DNA from: Spirochaetia bacterium
GTDB lineage: Bacteria; Spirochaetota; Spirochaetia; Treponematales; Breznakiellaceae
NCBI GenBank assembly: GCA_026002305.1
Contig: BOBI01000092.1
Coordinates: 1 to 8,094, forward strand
DNA length: 8,094 bases
Direction: 5' to 3'
Part shown: positions 1 to 5,870 of the stretch, piece after piece
Position numbering within the stretch: position 1 is the stretch's first letter
Layout: each line of letters opens with the position of its first letter
Notes under the pieces: model-generated
What the model saw: only the letters and a program-made list of their open reading frames with translations
What the model was told of the DNA's origin: nothing
Database searches by the model: none
Made by a program: the position numbers and the translations under genes

Positions 1-1
1 C

Positions 2-88
2 TTATTCTACGAGCTTATCTTATATTTTGATTTGGAAAAAGGTGGTAAAACAGGAAGAATAACTTCATTTTCAAAAAATTTGCTTTGA
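2..88 (+). CDS. Possible 3' end of an incoming ORF (partial)
   Basis: This frame is open from the window edge for 28 codons and ends in TGA at 86-88. The peptide begins LFYELILYFDLEKGG and ends SKNLL. Its mixed charged and hydrophobic make-up is plausible for a protein C-terminus, but the stretch is too short to recognise and a second frame is also open for 19 codons. If real, the gene runs into the cassette's control region with no obvious terminator. It could equally be non-coding. Confidence 0.22.
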   Translation, partial: LFYELILYFDLEKGGKTGRITSFSKNLL

Positions 89-131
89 GTGCTTGACACG
101 GAGGCTCTTCATATCAGAATTGCTGGAGAGG

Positions 132-185
132 GGGTGTGCAGGGTTACCGGGCGGGTGCAGTGTGTTATCATGGGTGTAAGGGTTA
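132..185 (+). repeat. Three imperfect direct repeats (iteron-like) upstream of the toxin-antitoxin cassette
   Basis: Three related words occur in a row: GGGTGTGCAGGGTTA at 132-146, GGGTGCAGTGTGTTA at 153-167 and GGGTGTAAGGGTTA at 172-185. Start-to-start spacings are 21 and 19 bp, close to two helical turns, so the copies lie on about the same face of the DNA. The third copy abuts the candidate -10 box at 188-193, and the second overlaps the candidate -35. That placement fits operator sites for a repressor, and toxin-antitoxin operons are commonly autoregulated. The repressor role is inference. Confidence 0.4.
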
Positions 186-193
186 TATATAAT
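165..193 (+). promoter_or_regulatory. Candidate sigma70 promoter for the 270-1441 cassette
   Basis: A perfect TATAAT lies at 188-193. It is preceded, 17 nt upstream, by TTATCA at 165-170, which matches four of six bases of the -35 consensus. Transcription would start near position 200, leaving a leader of about 70 nt before the ATG at 270. A perfect TTGACA also lies at 93-98, but its best partner (CAGAAT at 115-120, 16-nt spacer) is weaker. Confidence 0.42.
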
Positions 194-269
194 GAGTAAC
201 TATTTGGCAGGTATGAGCAGATTATGGGCATGGTTGTTTGCGACATAGTCTGCGAAAAGGATAAAAAGG

Positions 270-593
270 ATGGAAGCAAAAACCCACGAGCAGATAATGG
301 CAATAAAAGATATTATCATTCAGACAATTCCTGTGGAACAGGTGTATTTGTTCGGTTCGTATGCCTATGGTGTGCCTAATGCAGATTCGGATCTGGATTT
401 TTATGTGGTAATAAAAGATGACGCTCCTTATAAAGAGATCGAGGCGGAAGATATAATCCGCCATGCGCTTTATGGTAAAAAGTCCCTGCCGGCCTATATT
501 TTAGTAATCAAAAAATCACGCTTTGATTACCGTCGTACCGCAACTACACTGGAACGAGAAGTAGCCGCCAAAGGAGTGTTGCTCTATGGCTGA
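270..593 (+). CDS. MNT-type minimal nucleotidyltransferase (MntA-like)
   Basis: This 107-residue protein belongs to the DNA polymerase beta-like minimal nucleotidyltransferases. G29-S30 followed by ten residues and then D41-x-D43 fits the GSx10DxD signature of MntA proteins, which AMPylate a HEPN RNase toxin to neutralise it. The third acidic residue, usually on a strand of the form (V/P)-D-h-h-V, is not evident: the matching stretch reads PAYILVIKKSRFD, with Tyr or Ala where Asp is expected. Activity may therefore be reduced or lost. The start is supported by AAAAGGA at 255-261, 8 nt upstream. The partner is normally a ~130-residue HEPN protein directly adjacent, but here the next gene codes for only 44 residues and overlaps by 8 bp. 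The fold assignment is firm, while the antitoxin role is inferred. Confidence 0.85.
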   Translation: MEAKTHEQIMAIKDIIIQTIPVEQVYLFGSYAYGVPNADSDLDFYVVIKDDAPYKEIEAEDIIRHALYGKKSLPAYILVIKKSRFDYRRTATTLEREVAAKGVLLYG

Positions 594-720
594 AAATATG
601 ACCGACCGCGAATCCGCTTGGCAACGAGATTTGTATAAAGACATGTCACTGGACGATTTTTACAGAAGCGTAAAAGAACATCGCGCCAAACGAATTGAGG
701 CACAAGGTGCAAGCCATTAA
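586..720 (+). CDS. Unknown 44-residue protein overlapping the nucleotidyltransferase gene
   Basis: The ATG at 586 lies inside the end of the upstream gene (8-bp overlap) and is preceded by AAAGGAG at 570-576, 9 nt away. This arrangement indicates translational coupling and a real gene. The protein is short, polar and charged, beginning MAENMTDRESAWQRDLYK and ending in a basic helix-like stretch. I do not recognise a family. The segment RSVKEH (residues 27-32) happens to fit the loose Rx4-6H pattern of HEPN RNases, but the protein is far too short to form a HEPN four-helix bundle. It may be a remnant of a HEPN partner, a separate small antitoxin, or an adaptor. The PIN gene starts 50 nt further on. 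Confidence 0.6.
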   Translation: MAENMTDRESAWQRDLYKDMSLDDFYRSVKEHRAKRIEAQGASH

Positions 721-770
721 CGCCTTACCCGCCGCAATATTGCGGAAGGCCTTTGCGGAGGAAGTGTAAT

Positions 771-1250
771 ATGAAATCTATCTATATCGAAACAACAATA
801 CCTAGTTTTGCTACCGCACGACACAGCCGAGATTTGATTATCGCCGGTCATCAAGCGGCAACTATGCAATTTTGGGAAAAAGAAAGGCATAAATACACTC
901 TGTATGTAAGTCAATATGTGATTGATGAATGCGCTGATGGCGATCAAGAGGCGGCACAACGGAGACTTGATTTTATCAAAGGCATCACATTAATACCCGA
1001 CTCCGACAGTATTGAAGAATTAAGCATAATCTATCAAAATCTGCTCGACATACCGGAGAGAGCAAAACTTGACTGCTGTCATCTTGCTGTATGTGTTGAG
1101 GCAAAAATGGATTACTTGCTTACATGGAATTGTAAACACTTGGGAATACAAACCTTTGCCAAGATAAAAGAGTATAATACAAGTAAAAATCTTTGGACAC
1201 CTTTATTTGTAACACCTGATGATTTCTTAGAAGTGGAGGAAATAGAATGA
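771..1250 (+). CDS. PIN-domain RNase, VapC-like toxin
   Basis: This 159-residue protein is of typical length for a single PIN domain, a metal-dependent endoribonuclease fold used by VapC toxins. It opens with the strand IYIETTIPSF (residues 4-13), in which E7 takes the first acidic position. E53 (VIDEC), D101 (KLDCCHLAV) and the LLTWNCKH block (residues 117-123) fill the other expected positions of this VapC subfamily, which typically ends YLLTWNCKH followed by a PxxxTPxD/E segment (here LFVTPDDFL). The start at 771 is chosen because GGAGGAAG (757-764) lies 6 nt upstream; a TTG at 753 in the same frame lacks such a site. The stop overlaps the next start as ATGA, so the two genes are probably co-translated. 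Likely targets are tRNA or other RNA in the cytoplasm, unspecified by sequence. Confidence 0.85.
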   Translation: MKSIYIETTIPSFATARHSRDLIIAGHQAATMQFWEKERHKYTLYVSQYVIDECADGDQEAAQRRLDFIKGITLIPDSDSIEELSIIYQNLLDIPERAKLDCCHLAVCVEAKMDYLLTWNCKHLGIQTFAKIKEYNTSKNLWTPLFVTPDDFLEVEEIE

Positions 1251-1441
1251 AATATATGGATACAGATATTGTTGCAGAAGTGCGGCAAACTCGTGAAAAC
1301 TTACTTGCAAGATATGGCAGCCTTGCAGGATTGCGCAAACACATGGTAGAGGACCGCCCTCGTCTTGAAAAAGAAGGTTGGAAGTTTGCCACTTTAGAAG
1401 AAGTTTTGGCAAAGAAAGAGAGGTCGTCTGCTAATGCCTAA
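1247..1441 (+). CDS. Small protein, probable antitoxin partner of the PIN protein
   Basis: This 64-residue protein starts at an ATG that overlaps the PIN gene's stop by 4 bp (ATGA) and has GGAGGA at 1235-1240, 6 nt upstream. The first half, with DTDIVAEVRQTRENLLARYG (residues 5-24), resembles the short helical proteins of the form 'D-x-I-x-E-[IV]-R ... R-x-G' that often sit beside this VapC subfamily. The C-terminal half is charged and contains FATLEEVLAKK. No DNA-binding fold is obvious to me. The antitoxin assignment rests on size, overlap and neighbour, not on a recognised domain. The toxin-first order is the reverse of most vapBC operons. Confidence 0.62.
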   Translation: MKYMDTDIVAEVRQTRENLLARYGSLAGLRKHMVEDRPRLEKEGWKFATLEEVLAKKERSSANA

Positions 1442-1519
1442 AGCCGCCACCCACGGTTGATAAATTTGATGATTTTTTCAAATTGCCCCTCCGAAAAGAC
1501 AGCGATAGAAGTTGGACAG

Positions 1520-1549
1520 TTGACAGGGAAACTATCGGTTATGTATAAT
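1520..1549 (+). promoter_or_regulatory. Near-consensus sigma70 promoter for the SPOR gene
   Basis: TTGACA at 1520-1525 and TATAAT at 1544-1549 are both perfect matches, separated by 18 nt. Transcription should start near 1556, giving a leader of about 25 nt before the ATG at 1582. No strong terminator is visible between this gene and copA, so the same promoter may also serve the copper genes. Confidence 0.7.
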
Positions 1550-1581
1550 TTTTTTGTTATGAAGGGGGCAATGATAATAAT

Positions 1582-2034
1582 ATGAAGAAGCTATTATTCG
1601 CACTTTTTCTGTGCGCGGCGGCGGGTTTACCGGCGCAGGATCTGTTCAGCGCAATGACCATTCACGGGAAAATGCCTTCTACAAATAGCAATAAACTTTA
1701 CCGGCTGCAAGCAGGTTCCTTTACAAACAATAAAAATTTTATCGAAAGTTTTAACCTTCTTAGAAAAAATGGTTTTCGCCCTGTTTACGAGAACTATCAA
1801 AATTACCGCCGTTTGCTAATTACAAAAGTAAAAGCCGATGATGTTAGGGTGGCCGCTTACAGGTTAGGCCAGCTTGGTTTTAAAGAGCTTATTATTACCG
1901 AAGAAACCGCCGTCCCGCCGCCCCGCACACGAACACAAGCCGCACCTCAGAGGCAGGTAAAAACACCCGCCGTACCGCAGAGACAGCCATACGCCGAACA
2001 CGAATCTACGATTTACGTTTTTGAAGATAAATAA
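1582..2034 (+). CDS. Exported SPOR-domain protein
   Basis: This 150-residue protein opens with a signal peptide (MKKLLFALFLCAAAGLPA, probable cleavage after A18), so it should be periplasmic. Residues 40-107 match a SPOR domain: YRLQAGSF at the start, a helix with ESFNLLRKNGF, a second strand RRLLITKV, and the closing helix-strand AAYRLGQLGFKELIITEE. SPOR domains bind peptidoglycan stripped of stem peptides and often localise to division sites. The tail (112-136) is low-complexity and Pro/Gln-rich, with PQRQ twice. The purine-rich GAAGGGGG at 1561-1568 is 13 nt from this ATG, a long spacing. A four-codon mini-ORF (ATG 1571, stop 1583-1585) overlaps the start as ATGA and may feed ribosomes into it. 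No enzyme domain is present, so a structural or anchoring role is likely. Confidence 0.75.
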   Translation: MKKLLFALFLCAAAGLPAQDLFSAMTIHGKMPSTNSNKLYRLQAGSFTNNKNFIESFNLLRKNGFRPVYENYQNYRRLLITKVKADDVRVAAYRLGQLGFKELIITEETAVPPPRTRTQAAPQRQVKTPAVPQRQPYAEHESTIYVFEDK

Positions 2035-2059
2035 ATAACATATCTTACCTCACCTCTCC

Positions 2060-2096
2060 ATAATTTCAACACAATTCCATGGTAATTTTGAATTAT
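2060..2096. promoter_or_regulatory. Imperfect dyad upstream of the copper genes, candidate operator
   Basis: The arm ATAATTTCAA at 2060-2069 is mirrored by TTGAATTAT at 2088-2096, with one base unpaired. At the centre AATT-CCATGG-(T)-AATT forms an inner palindrome around CCATGG at 2077-2082. The dyad lies 22 nt before the HMA mini-ORF. No T-run follows, so it is not a classic terminator. A copper-responsive repressor site is possible, but no known operator motif is recognised. Confidence 0.3.
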
Positions 2097-2118
2097 CAAA
2101 AAGGAATGGCGGGGGTCT

Positions 2119-2202
2119 ATGGAGGCAAAAACCATTTTAACCGGCGGCATGACGTGTATTAACTGTCAAAACCGGATAGAACACATTATCGAAGGAGTCT
2201 GA
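2119..2202 (+). pseudogene. 27-codon fragment of a heavy-metal-associated (HMA) domain, coupled to copA
   Basis: The ORF encodes 27 residues. It begins MEAKTILTGGMTCINCQNR and ends IIEGV before TGA. The GMTCxxC motif is the soft-metal-binding loop of HMA domains, here with C12 and C15, but the peptide stops after the first helix, so the fold (about 65-70 residues) is incomplete. It is not a frameshifted part of CopA, which has its own complete HMA domain. GMTCxNCQN is, from memory, typical of HMA domains fused to TauE/SafE-like membrane proteins, so this may be the relic of such a gene. A G-run at 2111-2115 lies 3 nt before the ATG. The ribosome site of copA (GAAGGAG, 2191-2197) is inside this ORF and the two are separated by 1 nt, so translation of one could drive the other. 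A functional copper-binding leader peptide cannot be excluded. Confidence 0.55.
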
Positions 2203-2203
2203 T

Positions 2204-4585
2204 ATGACACAATCAATCGCAATACCGGTGGGCGGCATGACCTGCGCCGCTTGTTCGGCCCGTGTAGAAAAGGCTATCGCAAAGTTGGCGGGCATAGAAA
2301 GCGTTAGTGTAAACCTTGCCACGGAAAAAGCCGCCGTTAAGTTTGACGTCGATGTTCTTCGCGTAGGCGATATAAAACAATGTATAGAAAAGGCCGGCTA
2401 CAAGGCGCTCGATCTTTCCAGTGATAAGGCTATCGACGAACATAAAAAACGCAAAGAGCGTGAAATAAAAATTCAATGGATCAAGTTCATAATCGCCATA
2501 TCATTAGGACTTCCACTATTATACATTGCAATGGCCCCAATGATTACATTTATCCGCCTGCCTTTCCCTAAATTGCTTTCCCCGATGAACTTTCCGCTTG
2601 TCTACGCGCTTGTAGAGCTTGCCCTTGTTATCCCGATAATCGGCGTTGGCTACCGTTTTTATACGGTGGGCTTTAAGGCGCTTTTAAACCGCAGCCCCAA
2701 CATGGACAGCCTTATTGCTGTTGGAACAAGCGCCGCGGTTATCTTTAGCCTTTACAACATTGCTCAAATCGTGCGGGGGAATTTTAACGCCGTTGAATCA
2801 CTTTACTTTGAAACCGCCGGTATCATCATCGCGCTTATCATGCTTGGCAAAACACTGGAAGCGGTCTCAAAAGGCCGCACCGGCGATGCTATAAAAAAGC
2901 TTATGGGTCTTGCGCCCAAAACTGCGCTTGTTATTGTTAATGGCGAGGAAAGGGAAATCCCGATAGACGAGGTTTTGCCGGGCGACATTATTGTGGTTAA
3001 ACCCGGCGGAAAAATCCCTGTAGACGGCGTCATCACCAGCGGGCTAACGTCGATAGACGAATCGATGCTGACAGGCGAAAGTATGCCGGTTGATAAAAAA
3101 GCGGGCGACCGTGTTTTCGCCGCCACAATCAACTCAAACGGCGTTATTCAGTTTAAGGCGGAAAAGGTCGGCAGCGACACCGCCCTCGCTCAAATCATCA
3201 AACTGGTAGAAGACGCGCAAGGCTCAAAGGCGCCAATCGCTCAAATGGCGGATATTGTTAGCGGCTACTTTGTTCCTGTGGTATGCGCCATAGCCCTGGT
3301 CGCCGGAGCCGCGTGGTATTTTGCCACCCTTGTAAATCCGGCGCTGCTACCGGCGGGCTACTTCCCCTTCAAGTTTGCCGTTACGATTTTTATTTCCGTG
3401 CTTGTAATCGCCTGCCCCTGCGCATTAGGGCTTGCGACCCCAACCGCGATTATGGTCGCCACCGGCAAAGGCGCCGAAAACGGCATTTTGATAAAAAGCG
3501 GCGCCGCGTTGGAAACCGCTCACAAAATACAAACAATAGTGTTCGACAAAACCGGCACCATAACCGAAGGCAAACCCAAAGTTACAGATATTATTCTTGG
3601 TGGGGATCATGAAGGGGGAAGTCTCCCCCTCGCTTCCAACCTACGGTTGTCCGCTACCCCCTCTACGGGTAACCAGCCTCCCGCCTTTGACCAAACAATA
3701 ACAGCGGACTTTTTGCTGCAAATAGCCGCCTCTGCCGAAAAAGGCTCGGAACACCCACTGGGACAGGCCATAGTGCAGGATGCCGTTGCCAAAGGTCTGG
3801 AACCATTGCCTATAACCAGTTTCAACTCGCTTACCGGATTGGGTGTTGAAGCGAAAATAACAAATTATGATGTTCTAATTGGTAACAAAAAACTCATCGA
3901 AGAAAGAAATATATCACTTGCTGGAATGGAAAGCGACGCCGACCGCCTTGCCGCCTGCGGCAAAACGCCGATGTTTATCGCTATCGGTAATAAACTTGCC
4001 GGCATTATTGCCGTTGCCGATGTGGTAAAACCGTCGAGTAAAGCGGCGATAGAAAAACTGCACAAGCTGGACATCGAGGTGGTCATGATCACAGGCGATA
4101 ACAAAAAGACCGCCGCCGCTATCGCAGAACAGGTGGGCATAGACCGCGTCCTATCCGAAGTTTTACCGCAGGATAAGTCCGCCGAAGTTAAGAAGCTGCA
4201 GGACGAGGGGCGTAAAGTGGCGATGGTAGGGGATGGCATCAACGACGCGCCCGCCCTCGCGCAGGCCGATATCGGCATAGCTATCGGCAGCGGCACCGAT
4301 GTGGCAATGGAAAGCGCCGACATCGTGTTAATGCGTTCAGACCTCATGGACGTGCCCACCGCCATCGACCTGAGCAAGAAAACAATACGGAATATCAAGC
4401 AAAATCTTTTTTGGGCCTTTGGCTACAATACGGTGGGCATTCCGATTGCCGCCGGTGTTTTGCACATTTTCGGCGGCCCCCTCTTAAACCCCATTTTCGC
4501 CGCCGCCGCCATGAGCCTGTCGTCAGTTTCGGTTGTAACAAACGCGCTCCGGCTAAAACGGTTTAAGGCGGCGGAAAAAACATAG
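2204..4585 (+). CDS. copA: Cu(+)-exporting P1B-type ATPase, CopA
   Basis: This 793-residue ATPase pumps Cu(+) out of the cytoplasm. One HMA domain (about residues 5-70) carries GMTCAAC, with C14 and C17. Four membrane segments follow (about 94-114, 131-150, 166-190, 200-217), then the actuator loop with TGES at 290-293. The next membrane pair includes the transport motif CPC at 404-406. The phosphorylated Asp is D448 in DKTGT. The nucleotide-binding domain has SEHP at 515-518, and GDGIND is at 676-681. The last helices hold Y741-N742 and MSLSS (770-774), the residues that mark the Cu(+) subgroup (P1B-1). The start is supported by GAAGGAG 6 nt upstream. Between DKTGT and SEHP is an atypical insert of about 30 residues (466-496), described separately. 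All catalytic motifs are intact, so the enzyme should be functional. Confidence 0.96.
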   Translation: MTQSIAIPVGGMTCAACSARVEKAIAKLAGIESVSVNLATEKAAVKFDVDVLRVGDIKQCIEKAGYKALDLSSDKAIDEHKKRKEREIKIQWIKFIIAISLGLPLLYIAMAPMITFIRLPFPKLLSPMNFPLVYALVELALVIPIIGVGYRFYTVGFKALLNRSPNMDSLIAVGTSAAVIFSLYNIAQIVRGNFNAVESLYFETAGIIIALIMLGKTLEAVSKGRTGDAIKKLMGLAPKTALVIVNGEEREIPIDEVLPGDIIVVKPGGKIPVDGVITSGLTSIDESMLTGESMPVDKKAGDRVFAATINSNGVIQFKAEKVGSDTALAQIIKLVEDAQGSKAPIAQMADIVSGYFVPVVCAIALVAGAAWYFATLVNPALLPAGYFPFKFAVTIFISVLVIACPCALGLATPTAIMVATGKGAENGILIKSGAALETAHKIQTIVFDKTGTITEGKPKVTDIILGGDHEGGSLPLASNLRLSATPSTGNQPPAFDQTITADFLLQIAASAEKGSEHPLGQAIVQDAVAKGLEPLPITSFNSLTGLGVEAKITNYDVLIGNKKLIEERNISLAGMESDADRLAACGKTPMFIAIGNKLAGIIAVADVVKPSSKAAIEKLHKLDIEVVMITGDNKKTAAAIAEQVGIDRVLSEVLPQDKSAEVKKLQDEGRKVAMVGDGINDAPALAQADIGIAIGSGTDVAMESADIVLMRSDLMDVPTAIDLSKKTIRNIKQNLFWAFGYNTVGIPIAAGVLHIFGGPLLNPIFAAAAMSLSSVSVVTNALRLKRFKAAEKT
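3599..3691 (+). repeat. Hairpin-rich in-frame insert within copA
   Basis: Residues 466-496 of CopA ([11 protein letters not shown] ... GNQPPAFD) lie where related ATPases usually run almost directly from the VTDI strand to the [15 protein letters not shown] helix. The DNA holds three successive hairpins: GGGGGA/TCCCCC (3614-3619, 3624-3629), CAACC/GGTTG (3637-3641, 3645-3649) and TACCC/GGGTA (3655-3659, 3667-3671). The segment is Gly/Pro/Ser/Asn-rich and sits in a surface loop of the nucleotide-binding domain, which tolerates length change. It looks like a palindromic repeat captured in frame, similar in principle to Rickettsia palindromic elements. No second copy is in the window, so mobility is inference. 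Confidence 0.5.
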
Positions 4586-4599
4586 TCGATTTTATTCTC

Positions 4600-4624
4600 C
4601 GTGCGGTTTAATACCGTCTGCACG
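4600..4624. other. Imperfect hairpin in the 253-bp convergent gap after copA
   Basis: CGTGC at 4600-4604 pairs with GCACG at 4620-4624, and GGT (4605-4607) with ACC (4613-4615), leaving a 4-nt bulge. It begins 15 bp after the copA stop and could slow or end transcription, but no T-run follows on either strand. The rest of 4586-4838, between convergent copA and the ABC ATPase gene, holds two CCCGGG words and a 60-codon plus-strand ORF with no ribosome site or recognisable product. I see no gene and no textbook terminator. Confidence 0.3.
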
Positions 4625-4838
4625 CTACGCGCCTAGAATACCCACGAAAATTTGTTGCACCCCGGGCGCGGTAGTTCATTCTTTTATCCCGGGTTTTTGC
4701 TCAAAAGCGGGGCACGGGGTTCCGGCGGCGTTGAAAACTTCCACCGATGGCAAATTGCGGCTTTTTATCTCGAAAAGTACACAGGAGCGGGGAAAAGCCG
4801 GATCCCATGTAACCTTAAAGTGGGTGCATTTTAGACAA

Positions 4839-5807
4839 TCAGGCTGCTTCACTTGTTAATTTGACGAAGATGTCTTCCAGACTTATCTTTTTGCGGTTCA
4901 TTTGTAGTATTTTTAGCGATCCGGATGCCGCCCAGTCAAAAATACGCTCGGCATTTGCGTAATTTTCGCCCGATCCTTCACCTTTTATAAAGAAAGTTGC
5001 CTCCACCGTGCCTTCGCTGCCGTCCGTAACCGAATTAACCTCCATAAGACCGGAAAAATCCGCCTCAAGAGCCTCCAAGCGCCCCCGAATTATCTGCAAA
5101 TCGCCCCCGCGAAGCACAAGAACCCATGTTTCACCGCCACGCATACTGCCGGCAATCGCTTCCGGTGTACCCTGTGCTGCAATCCTGCCTTCGTTTAGTA
5201 TAAGTACATTTGAACAAACCGCTTCAACTTCCTGTAAAATATGAGTGGAAAGGATAACCGTCTTGCTTTTACCAAGCTCTTTTATAAGGGTACGAATCTC
5301 TATAATCTGATTCGGGTCAAGGCCGCTCGTAGGCTCGTCCAAAATTAAAATAGGCGGATCGTGCAAAATCGCCTGCGCAAGCCCCGTGCGTTGTTTGTAG
5401 CCCTTGGACAGAGTTTCGATACGGCGCGTGCGCATGTGGGTAAGCCCGCAGGCATCCAGCGCAGCGTTGATCCTGGCAGGGCGCTGTGTTTTTTCAATAT
5501 GCCGCGCATCGGCAACAAACGCCAAATATTCGTCGATGGTAAGCTCCCCGTAAAGCGGCACCGATTCCGGCAAATAACCAATTAGGTTTTTAACCGCTAC
5601 AGGCTCCTCCTGTACATCGCGGCCATCAATCACCGCGCGCCCGCCGCTTGGAAAATGGTAGCCCGTCAAAATCTTCATTATCGTAGTTTTTCCCGCACCA
5701 TTAGGCCCCAAAAACCCCAGCACCTGCTGGGAGCCCACGTTAAAGGAAACATCCCGAACAGCTTCGAGCGTCCCGTATTTTTTTACAAGATTATGTACTT
5801 CTATCAT
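4839..5807 (-). CDS. ABC-2-type transporter ATP-binding protein (GldA-like)
   Basis: This 322-residue cytoplasmic ATPase powers an export-type ABC transporter of the ABC-2 class. Walker A is GPNGAGKTT (34-42), the signature is LSKGY (133-137), Walker B is ILILDEP (153-159) and the H-loop is STH with H189. The Q-loop position reads GYLPESVPLY, with Glu (E81) in place of Gln, a form I associate with GldA-like and related ABC-2 ATPases. After about residue 215 there is an extra ~100-residue C-terminal domain ending ISLEDIFVKLT, also usual for this group. The start at 5807 is chosen because GGAG lies 5 nt upstream; a TTG five codons earlier has no such support. It follows alr by 63 nt on the same strand. 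No permease gene lies downstream, where partners usually sit; instead copA converges. The substrate cannot be deduced. Confidence 0.9.
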   Translation of the reverse strand: MIEVHNLVKKYGTLEAVRDVSFNVGSQQVLGFLGPNGAGKTTIMKILTGYHFPSGGRAVIDGRDVQEEPVAVKNLIGYLPESVPLYGELTIDEYLAFVADARHIEKTQRPARINAALDACGLTHMRTRRIETLSKGYKQRTGLAQAILHDPPILILDEPTSGLDPNQIIEIRTLIKELGKSKTVILSTHILQEVEAVCSNVLILNEGRIAAQGTPEAIAGSMRGGETWVLVLRGGDLQIIRGRLEALEADFSGLMEVNSVTDGSEGTVEATFFIKGEGSGENYANAERIFDWAASGSLKILQMNRKKISLEDIFVKLTSEAA

Positions 5808-5870
5808 GATAGCTCCAGTCAATTAAAATCGTTGCATTAATGATAAATTAAACCGCCACTGTCAAACAAG

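Noticed and set aside
93..121. TTGACA at 93-98 as the main cassette promoter
   Set aside because: No good -10 box at 16-18 nt; the pair at 165-193 is closer to the gene and has a perfect TATAAT.
1463..1484. AATTTGA/TCAAATT hairpin after the antitoxin gene as a terminator
   Set aside because: The stem is 7 bp and almost all A-T, the loop is 8 nt, and no T-run follows; too weak to call.
3865..4398. 177-codon minus-strand ORF antisense to copA
   Set aside because: It is a long open frame arising opposite a GC-rich conserved gene, with Ser/Ala-rich composition and no ribosome site.
4652..4834. 60-codon plus-strand ORF between copA and the ABC ATPase gene
   Set aside because: It has no ribosome site, no recognisable motif, and a composition that looks like translated non-coding sequence.
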